The notes beneath the pieces are model-generated. The model saw nothing but the letters and a program-made list of their open reading frames with translations, did no database searches and had not been told where the DNA came from. Of a stretch of DNA of 64,000 nucleotides, positions 54,322-62,686 are shown in pieces. How positions within the stretch are numbered: position 1 is the stretch's first letter; every line of letters begins with the position of its first letter. A program made the translations under genes and the position numbers. The stretch comes from Edaphovirga cremea (GTDB lineage: Bacteria; Pseudomonadota; Gammaproteobacteria; Enterobacterales; Enterobacteriaceae): assembly GCF_003332275.1 (NCBI RefSeq), contig NZ_QOVA01000003.1:1-64000 (forward strand), written 5' to 3'.

Positions 54322-54738
54322 ATGTGGCATCAACAAATCATCGTCCTCAGTGCCAAGGCGCGTGGATTTCATCTGATAACTGACGAGATCGTTGACGAAC
54401 TGACAACCCTGCATCGTCTGGAAGTGGGACTGGTTCACTTGCTGCTACAGCACACTTCAGCATCGCTGACGTTGAATGAAAATTGCGATTCTTCCGTCCG
54501 TTCTGATATGGAACAACACTTTTTGCGGCATGTACCGGAGAATGCAGCTTATCAACACGACGATGAGGGGGCTGATGACATGCCGGCTCACATTAAATCG
54601 TCGCTGCTTGGTGCATCATTAACCTTACCGGTGAAACACGGCAAATTGGTGCTGGGAACCTGGCAGGGCATTTGGTTGGGAGAACATCGGATACACGGCG
54701 GTCAGCGTAGAATCGTCGTTACCTTACAAGGGGAATAA
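54322..54738 (+). CDS. yjbQ: YjbQ-family protein (secondary thiamine-phosphate synthase fold)
   Basis: The 138-residue protein matches E. coli YjbQ in length and sequence ([18 protein letters not shown], about 9-26; [20 protein letters not shown], about 42-61; [20 protein letters not shown], about 88-107; [12 protein letters not shown]). Family members show weak thiamine-phosphate synthase activity; the true role is unknown. ATG 54322 was chosen because it gives the E. coli N-terminus; longer frames run through the tyrB terminator. yjbR starts two bases after its stop. Confidence 0.93.
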   Translation: MWHQQIIVLSAKARGFHLITDEIVDELTTLHRLEVGLVHLLLQHTSASLTLNENCDSSVRSDMEQHFLRHVPENAAYQHDDEGADDMPAHIKSSLLGASLTLPVKHGKLVLGTWQGIWLGEHRIHGGQRRIVVTLQGE

Positions 54739-54740
54739 AG

Positions 54741-55094
54741 ATGACAAGTTCGGACCTTCTTGAATACTGCATGTCCAAACCCGGCGCGGACCAAAGCGTA
54801 GACAATCAATGGAATGCGAATCAGATAAAAGTGGGCGAGGTGATGTTTGCCATGGTGAACGATATTCAGGGCCGACCTGCGATCTCCCTGAAAACCAGCC
54901 CGGAAGTTGCCGATAGATTGCGGGCAAAGTATGCCCAGATCGTACCCGGCGAACATCTGAACAAGGCCCATTGGAACACCATATTTCTTGAAGGCGATCT
55001 GCCTGATTCCCAATTCTATTATATGATCGACAGTTCCTACCAACTGGTGGTTTCGGGACTACCGGAAGATGTCCGGCACGGGCTGGGGGTTTGA
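54741..55094 (+). CDS. yjbR: YjbR/MmcQ-family DNA-binding-fold protein
   Basis: This 117-residue protein has the MmcQ/YjbR fold (CyaY-like, double-wing type): LLEYCMSKPGADQSVDNQWN near the N-terminus, VGEVMFAMVNDIQGRPAISLK (about 31-51, in parts) and HLNKAHWNTIFLEGDLPDSQ (about 74-93). The molecular function is not established. It overlaps the yjbQ ribosome-site region by its position two bases after the yjbQ stop, so the pair is co-translated. Confidence 0.9.
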   Translation: MTSSDLLEYCMSKPGADQSVDNQWNANQIKVGEVMFAMVNDIQGRPAISLKTSPEVADRLRAKYAQIVPGEHLNKAHWNTIFLEGDLPDSQFYYMIDSSYQLVVSGLPEDVRHGLGV

Positions 55095-55132
55095 AAAAAC
55101 CTGACGCCTGAAAAGTTCCAGGTTCGATAAAA

Positions 55133-55213
55133 AGGGCGATACTTTGATCGCCCTGATAAATACATCGCCCTGATAAATAGATCACCCTGACAAATCGTAT
55201 CGCCTGGTAAAAG
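55133..55213. repeat. 17-bp tandem repeat (four copies) with hairpin between yjbR and uvrA
   Basis: Four 17-bp units follow each other: 55146-55162, 55163-55179, 55180-55196 and 55197-55213. The first two differ only at the first base (GATCGCCCTGATAAATA, CATCGCCCTGATAAATA); the third and fourth are diverged. The first unit also pairs with AGGGCGAT (55133-55140) to form a terminator-like hairpin. The 14-mer ATCGCCCTGATAAA occurs in inverted form upstream of yjbQ (54233-54246). The array lies in the convergent gap and just touches the uvrA 3' end region. Confidence 0.85.
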
Positions 55214-55215
55214 CG

Positions 55216-58071
55216 TTATGCTGACTTTTTGCGCTTGTCCAGATGGCGAGCGAGCAACGGTTTGAGGAAGCGTGCCGTATGCGATTCCTGACATTCCGCC
55301 ACGGTTTCCGGCGTTCCTGATACCAGGATCTCACCACCACCGTTTCCGCCTTCAGGGCCGAGATCGACAATCCAATCCGCAGTTTTAATCACATCCAGAT
55401 TATGCTCAATCACCACGATGGTATTGCCTTGATCGCGGAGCTGATGCAGAACCGCCAGCAACTGCTGAATATCGGCGAAGTGCAGACCGGTAGTCGGTTC
55501 ATCCAGAATATACAGGGTTTGCCCGGTACCGCGTTTTGACAGTTCGCGCGCCAGCTTAACGCGCTGGGCCTCACCGCCAGACAGCGTGGTCGCCGACTGA
55601 CCCAGACGAATATAGGATAAACCTACATCCATCAAGGTTTGCAGTTTGCGCGCCAGCGCCGGAACGGCATCAAAGAAATCACGCGCCTCTTCAATGGTCA
55701 TATCCAGCACTTCGTGAATGCTTTTGCCTTTATAACGGATCTCCAGCGTTTCACGGTTATAGCGTTTACCTCTGCACTGATCGCACGGGACGTAAATATC
55801 GGGCAGAAAGTGCATTTCAACCTTAATAACGCCATCGCCCTGACAGGCTTCACAACGCCCGCCGCGCACGTTGAAACTGAATCGCCCCGGATTATAGCCA
55901 CGGGTACGTGACTCGGGTACGCCCGCAAACAGTTCACGCACCGGGGTGAAAATCCCCGTATAGGTCGCCGGGTTTGAACGCGGCGTCCGCCCGATGGGGC
56001 TCTGGTCGATATCGATCACTTTGTCGAAGTGTTCAAGACCATGAACTTCACGGAAAGGGGCGGGTTCAGCGAGCGTCGCCCCGTTTAGCTGGCGCTGTGC
56101 GATAGGGAACAGCGTATCGTTGATCAGCGTCGATTTCCCTGAACCGGACACGCCGGTGATACAGGTGAACAACCCAACGGGCAGCGATAACGTCACATTC
56201 TTGAGGTTATTGCCCCGCGCACCCACCAGTTTCAGCACTCTGGCCGGATCGGCAGGAACACGCTGTTCAGGAATGGCGATTTCCCGCTTGCCGCTGAGGA
56301 ACTGTCCGGTCAATGAATTCTCATTGGCCATAATGTCCTCTGCGGTACCTTCCGCAACAATTTCACCGCCGTGAACGCCAGCGCCTGGACCGATATCAAT
56401 GATATGGTCAGCCGCCCTGATCGCATCTTCATCATGCTCTACCACAATCACGGTATTCCCGAGATTACGCAGGTGAATCAGCGTTTCGAGCAGGCGTTCG
56501 TTATCACGCTGGTGCAAGCCGATGGAGGGTTCATCCAGCACATACATCACCCCAACCAAACCGGCACCGATCTGGCTGGCCAAACGGATACGCTGCGCCT
56601 CGCCGCCGGACAGCGTTTCGGCAGAACGGGAGAGTGACAGATAATTCAGACCGACGTTGACCAGGAATTTCAGGCGGTCGCCAATCTCTTTCAAGATTTT
56701 CTCAGCAATTTGCGCCCGTTGACCGCTGAGCTTCATGCTCTGGAAGAAGGTCATCGCATGGCCGATGCTGAAGTCCGAGATTTCCGGCAGCGTGGTGTTT
56801 TCCACAAAGACATGGCGCGACTCTTCACGTAACCGGGTGCCATGACAGGATGCGCACGGACGGTTGCTAATGTACTTCGCCAGTTCTTCGCGGACTGCAT
56901 TGGACTCCGTCTCTTTATAGCGACGCTCCATATTGTGCAGTACGCCTTCAAACGGATGACGGCGAATCGAGGTATCACCACGATCGTTGATATATTTGAA
57001 TTCGATGGTGTCTTTGCCAGAACCCGAAAGAATGGCTTTCTGCACCGTTTCGCCCAGACTGTTGTAAGGCATTTCCACATCAAATTTGTAATGCTCGGAC
57101 AGTGAGCGCAGCATCTGGAAATAGTAGAAATTTCGCCGATCCCAACCGCGGATCGCGCCGCCTGCCAATGACAGCTCAGGATTTTGTACGACCCGATCGG
57201 GATCGAAAAACTGCTGTACGCCCAGACCGTCACAGGTCGGGCAGGCACCCGCCGGGTTGTTGAACGAGAACAAACGCGGTTCCAGTTCACGCATGCTGTA
57301 GCCACAAATCGGGCAGGCAAAGTTGGCCGAAAAGAGCATCTCTTCGGCTTTTTCGTCGTCCATATCCGCCACAACGGCGGTACCGCCAGAGAGCTCCAGC
57401 GCGGTTTCAAACGATTCCGCCAAACGCTGCGCCAGATCTTCACGAACCTTGAAACGATCGACCACCACTTCAATGGTGTGTTTCTTTTGCAGTTCGAGCT
57501 TGGGTGGATCGGAGAGATCGCACACTTCACCGTCAATTCGTGCCCGGATATAGCCCTGCGTTGCCAGATTTTCCAGCGTTTTGGTGTGCTCGCCCTTACG
57601 ATCTTTGATCACCGGCGCCAGCAGCATCAGTCGCCGGCCTTCCGGCTGTGCCAGAACGTTATCCACCATCTGGCTGACTGTCTGCGCCGCCAGTGTCACA
57701 TCGTGTTCCGGGCAGCGCGGCTCACCCACGCGGGCAAACAGCAGGCGCAGGTAATCATGGATTTCCGTTATGGTGCCGACGGTGGAACGCGGGTTGTGTG
57801 ATGTGGATTTCTGCTCGATCGAAATCGCGGGCGATAGCCCTTCAATATGATCCACATCTGGTTTTTCCATCAGCGACAGGAACTGGCGTGCATAGGCGGA
57901 GAGTGACTCCACATAGCGGCGCTGACCTTCAGCATACAGGGTATCAAAAGCCAGTGAGGATTTGCCTGAACCGGATAATCCGGTGACAACGATAAGTTTG
58001 TCGCGCGGGATAATCAGGTTGATATTCTTCAGATTATGGGTACGTGCACCCCGAACTTCTATCTTATCCAT
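55216..58071 (-). CDS. uvrA: Excinuclease ABC subunit A
   Basis: UvrA recognises DNA lesions and loads UvrB in nucleotide excision repair. The 951-residue protein has two ABC ATPase modules: Walker [19 protein letters not shown] (about 30-47) and [15 protein letters not shown] (about 640), signatures [17 protein letters not shown] (about 490) and [17 protein letters not shown] (about 830), plus zinc modules (CPICGYSM...[24 protein letters not shown]...[10 protein letters not shown]). It runs about 11 residues beyond the E. coli end with a basic tail ([12 protein letters not shown]). An SOS box lies in the divergent uvrA-ssb spacer. Confidence 0.97.
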   Translation of the reverse strand: MDKIEVRGARTHNLKNINLIIPRDKLIVVTGLSGSGKSSLAFDTLYAEGQRRYVESLSAYARQFLSLMEKPDVDHIEGLSPAISIEQKSTSHNPRSTVGTITEIHDYLRLLFARVGEPRCPEHDVTLAAQTVSQMVDNVLAQPEGRRLMLLAPVIKDRKGEHTKTLENLATQGYIRARIDGEVCDLSDPPKLELQKKHTIEVVVDRFKVREDLAQRLAESFETALELSGGTAVVADMDDEKAEEMLFSANFACPICGYSMRELEPRLFSFNNPAGACPTCDGLGVQQFFDPDRVVQNPELSLAGGAIRGWDRRNFYYFQMLRSLSEHYKFDVEMPYNSLGETVQKAILSGSGKDTIEFKYINDRGDTSIRRHPFEGVLHNMERRYKETESNAVREELAKYISNRPCASCHGTRLREESRHVFVENTTLPEISDFSIGHAMTFFQSMKLSGQRAQIAEKILKEIGDRLKFLVNVGLNYLSLSRSAETLSGGEAQRIRLASQIGAGLVGVMYVLDEPSIGLHQRDNERLLETLIHLRNLGNTVIVVEHDEDAIRAADHIIDIGPGAGVHGGEIVAEGTAEDIMANENSLTGQFLSGKREIAIPEQRVPADPARVLKLVGARGNNLKNVTLSLPVGLFTCITGVSGSGKSTLINDTLFPIAQRQLNGATLAEPAPFREVHGLEHFDKVIDIDQSPIGRTPRSNPATYTGIFTPVRELFAGVPESRTRGYNPGRFSFNVRGGRCEACQGDGVIKVEMHFLPDIYVPCDQCRGKRYNRETLEIRYKGKSIHEVLDMTIEEARDFFDAVPALARKLQTLMDVGLSYIRLGQSATTLSGGEAQRVKLARELSKRGTGQTLYILDEPTTGLHFADIQQLLAVLHQLRDQGNTIVVIEHNLDVIKTADWIVDLGPEGGNGGGEILVSGTPETVAECQESHTARFLKPLLARHLDKRKKSA

Positions 58072-58203
58072 TCATCATTCCCGGAGTAAACTCAACCTCT
58101 CACCGTGCCTTTCATTGATTTCGATGGTGTGGTCTAGCCGCGCACATCAGCCATTAGATTGGGCACAGAAAGTACGAAACGGATAATTATGGCACAAATA
58201 AAC

Positions 58204-58219
58204 CTGAATGAATATACAG
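58204..58219. promoter_or_regulatory. LexA (SOS) box between uvrA and ssb
   Basis: CTG-AATGAATATA-CAG fits the LexA operator CTG-N10-CAG and is centred in the 276-bp divergent spacer, as in E. coli, where one box controls uvrA and an upstream ssb promoter. Confidence 0.88.
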
Positions 58220-58347
58220 TATAGTGATGTAACAGTGTCGGTATCGGCGACATTTTTGGAATCGGTATCGCAGGTATGAAGAGCCCCGATGGCATGCTAA
58301 ACTAAACGGTTTAAAGTGTATAAATTACTTCATCAGGAGAGTTCCCC

Positions 58348-58905
58348 ATGGCCAGCAGAGGCGTTAACAAAGTAATCCTTGTCGGGAATCTGGGCCAAGA
58401 CCCTGAAGTCCGTTATATGCCTAACGGCGGCGCTGTTGCTAACATCACCCTGGCTACCTCCGAAAGCTGGCGTGACAAAGCAACCGGCGAGCAGAAAGAG
58501 AAAACTGAATGGCACCGTGTCGTGCTGTTTGGCAAGCTGGCAGAAGTTGCGGCTGAATACCTGCGTAAAGGTTCTCAGGTTTACATTGAAGGTGCATTGC
58601 AGACCCGTAAATGGACCGATCAGGCAGGCGTAGAAAAATACACCACGGAAGTGGTCGTCAATGTCGGCGGAACCATGCAAATGCTGGGTGGACGTCAGGG
58701 CGGCGGCGCAGGTGCACCAGCGGCGGGCGGCAATGCCGGTGCTCAGCAGGGCGGTTGGGGTCAGCCTCAGCAGCCACAGGGTGGCAACAATAACCAGTTC
58801 AGCGGTGGTGGTCAGCAAGCGCCTGCCCGCCCAGCGCAGAACAACACCCCGGCGGCCAGCAGCAACGAGCCACCGATGGACTTTGATGACGACATTCCGT
58901 TTTAA
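58348..58905 (+). CDS. ssb: Single-stranded DNA-binding protein
   Basis: Ssb coats single-stranded DNA and recruits repair and replication partners. The 185-residue protein has an N-terminal OB fold ([40 protein letters not shown]; about 1-112), a Gly/Gln/Pro-rich disordered linker (about 113-172) and the acidic interaction tip MDFDDDIPF at the C-terminus. CAGGAGAGTTCCCC precedes the ATG. The linker is slightly longer than in E. coli Ssb (178 residues). Confidence 0.98.
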   Translation: MASRGVNKVILVGNLGQDPEVRYMPNGGAVANITLATSESWRDKATGEQKEKTEWHRVVLFGKLAEVAAEYLRKGSQVYIEGALQTRKWTDQAGVEKYTTEVVVNVGGTMQMLGGRQGGGAGAPAAGGNAGAQQGGWGQPQQPQGGNNNQFSGGGQQAPARPAQNNTPAASSNEPPMDFDDDIPF

Positions 58906-58954
58906 GCGCGCCGCTATCTGAAAATAGCTCGAATATCATGTAAGTCATTATGAA

Positions 58955-58980
58955 GAAAGCCCCTGATTTTAGGGGCTTTC
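58955..58980 (+). terminator. Terminator after ssb
   Basis: GAAAGCCCCT and AGGGGCTTTC (58955-58964, 58971-58980) form a perfect 10-bp stem with a 6-nt loop, followed by TTGTTTT. Confidence 0.92.
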
Positions 58981-59088
58981 TTGTTTTAGTGTGGGAGGTA
59001 ATGGAAGTAAACGGGGTAATTTGTCCGTTGGCCCTGCGGTGATCCCATAGAGCCTAGTATTCTGTCTACAACCGTTCTTTACTCTTCC

Positions 59089-59500
59089 TTTTCCGCTTCG
59101 TCGGCAGGTTTCAGCCAGTCGGTATTATCATGGCCGGCGATCTATTCTGCGGACATCGGTCTGCCAAGCAAATATCCCTGCAAGCTGTCACATCCCATCT
59201 CCGTCAGGAACGTTTGCTGCTCACTGGTTTTAACGCCTTCTGCGACCACTTTCAAATTCAGTGTCTGTCCTAAAGCGATAACGGCTGACACGATGGTCGC
59301 GTCTTCACGCCCATTTGATTCAGCCGCTCGAGGATTTCTACGCTGGCATCCGGATTACGCATTGTGAATGAGCCGCCCACCAGCGCGCCGCGTTCTTATC
59401 CGTTGTCACTACGCGTCCGGCCATGTCGAGTGCCGTATGTGAGGCAAGTATTGCAACAATGAGAGATAGCAGTCTTTGGTGAGGTAAAAAAGAGAGTGCG
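59089..59500 (-). pseudogene. Collapsed MHYT/EAL cyclic-di-GMP signalling gene
   Basis: Minus-strand fragments of one family appear in order. First an MHYT-type membrane segment (IVAILASHTALDMAGRVVTT, then DKNAARW and, after a frame shift, LVGGSFTM), then EAL pieces (NPDASVEILERLNQMGV; after a second shift REDATIVSAVIALGQTLNLK and VVAEGVKTSEQQTFLTEMGC, DSLQGYLLGRPMSAE). A TAG at 59142-59144 interrupts the frame, which continues in frame for 18 codons (IAGHDNTDWLKPADEAEKEE, minus the end) to TAA at 59089. The EAL catalytic core and any GGDEF domain are deleted. E. coli has the EAL gene pdeC near ssb. Confidence 0.75.
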
Positions 59501-59510
59501 GCAGCGTCTG

Positions 59511-59574
59511 TAGTTAACCATGGCTATAGTTAAGCATGACAACAGTTAACCATGACAACAGCTAACCGCGACGA
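59511..59574. repeat. 16-bp tandem repeat, four copies
   Basis: Units at 59511-59526, 59527-59542, 59543-59558 and 59559-59574 (for example TAGTTAACCATGGCTA, CAGTTAACCATGACAA) share about 11-14 of 16 bases with their neighbours. They end 26 bp before the gst start and so may lie in its promoter or leader. Confidence 0.8.
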
Positions 59575-59600
59575 TAGGGTTTTAACTCAAGAGAGGTTAT

Positions 59601-60269
59601 ATGATCATTGTCCATCATCTTAATAACTCCCGTTCCCAGCGCATTCTGTGGATGCTTGAGGAACTTCAGGTACCTTACCAGATTGAGCCTTACCACCGGG
59701 ACAAAAAAACCATGCTGGCACCACCGGCATTGAAGATGATCCATCCTCTCGGAAAGTCACCGATATTGATGGATAATGATCTGACGCTGGCGGAATCCGG
59801 GGCAATTATTGAATATTTGCAGGAAGCCTATGATGCACAGGGTAAATTAAAACCTACCGATCACTTTGCCCGTCAACAGTATCGCTACTGGCTGCATTAT
59901 GCCGAGGGATCGCTAATGCCGTTATTGGTAATGAAACTGATATTTGGCCGCCTGGGTCATCCGCCGATGCCGTGGTTACTGCGGCCAATTGCTGGCGCCA
60001 TAGGGCAAGGCGTGCAGAAAAATTATCTGGATAAACAGTTGGTGACCCATCGTGACTATCTTGAAAATCATCTGACCGAGAATCGATTTTTCGCGGGCAA
60101 TGATTTCAGCGCCGCGGATATCCAGATGAGTTTTCCCATCGAGGTCATGGATTCGCGGGCTGGATTGGACGGGGTGCCACAAATCCAGGCGTGGCTGCAA
60201 GGGGTTCAGGCGCGTCCTGCTTACCAGCAGGCACTCAAGCAGGGAGGCCCGTATAATCTCATGGGCTGA
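59601..60269 (+). CDS. Glutathione S-transferase family protein
   Basis: The 222-residue protein has an N-terminal thioredoxin-like domain (NNSRSQRILWMLEELQVPYQ, about 8-27; the LGKSPILMDNDLTLAESGAI segment, about 50-69, holds the cis-Pro and the ES glutathione contact) and a helical C-terminal domain. The catalytic residue is probably a Ser of NNSRS. It should conjugate or reduce small electrophiles with glutathione; the substrate is unknown. AGAGAGG lies before the ATG. A hairpin (60276-60301) follows without a T run. It has no operon partners. Confidence 0.88.
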   Translation: MIIVHHLNNSRSQRILWMLEELQVPYQIEPYHRDKKTMLAPPALKMIHPLGKSPILMDNDLTLAESGAIIEYLQEAYDAQGKLKPTDHFARQQYRYWLHYAEGSLMPLLVMKLIFGRLGHPPMPWLLRPIAGAIGQGVQKNYLDKQLVTHRDYLENHLTENRFFAGNDFSAADIQMSFPIEVMDSRAGLDGVPQIQAWLQGVQARPAYQQALKQGGPYNLMG

Positions 60270-60301
60270 AAACGAGAATGGCCGCCCTTGGGCAGCCATT
60301 C

Positions 60302-61013
60302 AAAATTTCTATGCGCGCGGTATGACATTGATGTCTGGCGCGCATCCGGCATTTCTGCCATTTTTTACTACTGCGTACTTCTTTGTGACTAGTACAACGC
60401 TTTGGACGTAGCTCCAATATAAGCTTTGCCCAGCAATTGTAGGATTTGATTTATTTTACGGGCAATTTTCATCTTGAAACTCCTATGCATGTACAATTAG
60501 CCGTTGAACGTACCGAAAGAGAAGCTCATGTTTTCGAACATTTTGATGATTTTGTTGAACAGTTTCATTTGCAGGTCCTCATGGGTTATCTTATTAGATG
60601 TGATCTTCATCACGTTTATAAGGTTACGCCTGCTCGAAACGAAGATCAATATTTTTGTGAGATAAATCACATAAATTTTGAAAGATCGTTTCAATTCTGT
60701 TTTTGCTCACCCTGTGAGAATTATTTAACCGCCAATATCCCAGCGTAAATACCGCACATTTAAAGCCGCCAAGAGACCTCCAGGAAAATTGATAGCAACA
60801 TATGTGTCATCTCTTTCTGACAAACGCCGTTTAAATCAACATTCATACCAAAATGTCGCGATCTATGGTTGAAATGCCCCCTGAAGAGGCAGGATAATCG
60901 TTTGCGTTTTATAAACTGCTACTTTCACTATCGTCAGACGCGCTGAGAGTTAAACGTTTGCCTTGTTTCTTGTCACCCATCTCAGGAAACGTCGGATCAG
61001 GGATACGAACGTG
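60302..61013. other. Non-coding or small-ORF region between gst and ghxP
   Basis: No known gene is recognised in about 700 bp. soxS and soxR, which lie here in E. coli, are not present as intact or recognisable genes. Besides the 27-codon candidate at 60389-60472, both strands are open around 60450-60750 (100 codons on plus, 65 on minus), but neither product resembles a known family and codon choice is AT-rich, so I do not call them genes. The part after about 60880 is probably the ghxP control region. Confidence 0.4.
60389..60472 (-). CDS. Candidate 27-residue small protein
   Basis: The minus strand has AGGAG seven bases before an ATG that opens a 27-codon frame: MKIARKINQILQLLGKAYIG followed by ATSKALY and TAG. 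The peptide is basic and amphipathic. The well-placed ribosome site is the only support; no homologue is recognised and chance is possible. Confidence 0.3.
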   Translation of the reverse strand: MKIARKINQILQLLGKAYIGATSKALY

Positions 61014-61029
61014 ACGGAAACGATTCCGT
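60899..61029 (+). promoter_or_regulatory. Candidate PurR sites upstream of ghxP
   Basis: ACGGAAACGATTCCGT (61014-61029) is a 16-bp near-palindrome matching nine of ten fixed positions of the PurR box (ANGCAANCGNTTNCNT), 46 bp before the start. CGTTTGCGT (60899-60907) is a perfect half-site further upstream. Repression of a purine-base permease by PurR with hypoxanthine or guanine would make physiological sense. Confidence 0.5.
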
Positions 61030-61075
61030 AATGACCATGCGTTGACAATTTCAGACCACACTCAGAGGACATCAC

Positions 61076-62443
61076 ATGTCTAGTAACAACACGCAAGCGA
61101 ACGGCTCCGTTCAGCCAAAGAGTTCGCTTGATGCTTTTTTTAAAATCAGTGAGCGCGGCAGTAATGTGCGACAGGAAATTGTCGCTGGCCTGACGACGTT
61201 TCTGGCCATGGTCTATTCAGTGATTGTGGTTCCCAGCATGCTGGGTAAAGCCGGATTCCCACCCACTGCCGTGTTTGTGGGAACCTGTCTGGTCGCTGGT
61301 TTTGGTTCTCTGCTGATGGGATTGTGGGCTAACCTGCCTATGGCGATTGGCTGTGCTATTTCACTGACGGCCTTTACCGCCTTTAGTTTGGTGCTTGGTC
61401 AGCAAATAAGTATTCCAGTGGCCCTGGGTGCCGTATTCCTGATGGGTGTTCTTTTCACCATTATCTCTGTCACCGGCATTCGCTCGTGGATCCTGCGTAA
61501 CCTGCCCATGGGCGTGGCGCACGGAACCGGTATCGGTATCGGTCTGTTCCTGCTGCTGATTGCCGCCAATGGCGTGGGTCTGGTCGTCAAGAACCCGATT
61601 GAAGGTTTGCCGGTAGCGCTGGGGGCATTCACGTCGTTCCCGGTCATTATGACGTTACTTGGGTTGGCCGTGATTTTCGGTCTGGAGAAACTGCGCGTTC
61701 CGGGTGGTATTCTGCTGGTTATCATCGCGCTCTCGGTCATTGGCCTGATTTTCGATCCCAACGTGAAGTATCAGGGCCTGTTTGCCATGCCGAGCCTGTC
61801 AGATGCTGAGGGGAACTCGCTGATGTTCAGCCTCGATATTATGGGGGCATTGAAACCCGTCGTGCTGCCGAGCGTGTTGGCGCTGGTAATGACGGCGGTA
61901 TTTGACGCAACTGGGACTATCCGTGCTGTTGCCGGGCAGGCGAACCTGCTGGATAAAGACGGGCAGATCATCAGCGGCGGCAGAGCCCTGACGTCTGACT
62001 CACTGAGCAGCATTTTCTCCGGTCTGGTCGGTGCAGCGCCAGCGGCGGTTTACATTGAATCGGCAGCGGGTACGGCGGCGGGCGGTAAAACTGGCCTGAC
62101 GGCGACCGTGGTCGGTATTTTGTTCCTGATGATCCTGTTCCTGTCACCGTTATCCTATCTGGTTCCCGGTTATGCGACCGCGCCAGCCTTGATGTACGTT
62201 GGCCTGTTGATGCTGAGTAATGTCTCGAAGCTGGATTTCACGGATTTCGTTGATGCCATGGCTGGCCTGCTGTGTGCTGTATTCATCGTACTGACCTGTA
62301 ATATCGTCACCGGCATTATGCTGGGCTTCAGTTCACTGGTGATTGGCCGTATTTTCTCCGGTGAATGGCGCAAGCTAAATCTTGGCACGGTAATTATCGC
62401 GCTGGCGCTGGTGGTATTCTACGCCGGTGGCTGGGCGATTTAA
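61076..62443 (+). CDS. ghxP: Guanine/hypoxanthine permease
   Basis: GhxP (YjcD) imports guanine and hypoxanthine with protons. The 455-residue protein is close to E. coli GhxP throughout, with about 13 membrane helices and the AzgA-type nucleobase transporter features [20 protein letters not shown] (about 27-46), [39 protein letters not shown] (about 281-300) and [34 protein letters not shown] provides the start. It is followed by a short-repeat spacer and the Na+/H+ antiporter gene. Confidence 0.93.
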   Translation: MSSNNTQANGSVQPKSSLDAFFKISERGSNVRQEIVAGLTTFLAMVYSVIVVPSMLGKAGFPPTAVFVGTCLVAGFGSLLMGLWANLPMAIGCAISLTAFTAFSLVLGQQISIPVALGAVFLMGVLFTIISVTGIRSWILRNLPMGVAHGTGIGIGLFLLLIAANGVGLVVKNPIEGLPVALGAFTSFPVIMTLLGLAVIFGLEKLRVPGGILLVIIALSVIGLIFDPNVKYQGLFAMPSLSDAEGNSLMFSLDIMGALKPVVLPSVLALVMTAVFDATGTIRAVAGQANLLDKDGQIISGGRALTSDSLSSIFSGLVGAAPAAVYIESAAGTAAGGKTGLTATVVGILFLMILFLSPLSYLVPGYATAPALMYVGLLMLSNVSKLDFTDFVDAMAGLLCAVFIVLTCNIVTGIMLGFSSLVIGRIFSGEWRKLNLGTVIIALALVVFYAGGWAI

Positions 62444-62540
62444 TCACTCGTTTCAGTATCATACTCACAGGGGATGCAATGTCCCCTGTGAGTGATCTTC
62501 TTTAAACAAATCCTCGCTGTTTACCGCTAAAACGCACAAC

Positions 62541-62597
62541 ATGGTTTTAACCAAGACAAATGGTTTTAATCACGCTAAATAGTTTTAACCACACTAA
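62541..62597. repeat. 19-bp tandem repeat, three copies
   Basis: Units at 62541-62559, 62560-62578 and 62579-62597 (ATGGTTTTAACCAAGACAA, ATGGTTTTAATCACGCTAA, ATAGTTTTAACCACACTAA) lie in the ghxP-yjcE spacer, 90 bp before the antiporter start. Each contains GGTTTTAACC-like dyads, so small hairpins are possible. Confidence 0.8.
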
Positions 62598-62686
62598 AAA
62601 AGTGATCTACTATCAACCCTGGTGTGCTGGCCGAGGCGATCGGTCTGTAAGTTTTAAATTTCGAATGCAATGAGACTAAGGAAAGC

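Noticed and set aside
55146-55213. CRISPR-like array
   Set aside because: The units are directly adjacent without spacers, only 17 bp long, and no cas genes are nearby.
60446-60748. 100-codon plus-strand frame and opposing 65-codon minus-strand frame
   Set aside because: Neither product resembles a known family, the region is AT-rich, no good ribosome site was seen, and both strands being open weakens either case.
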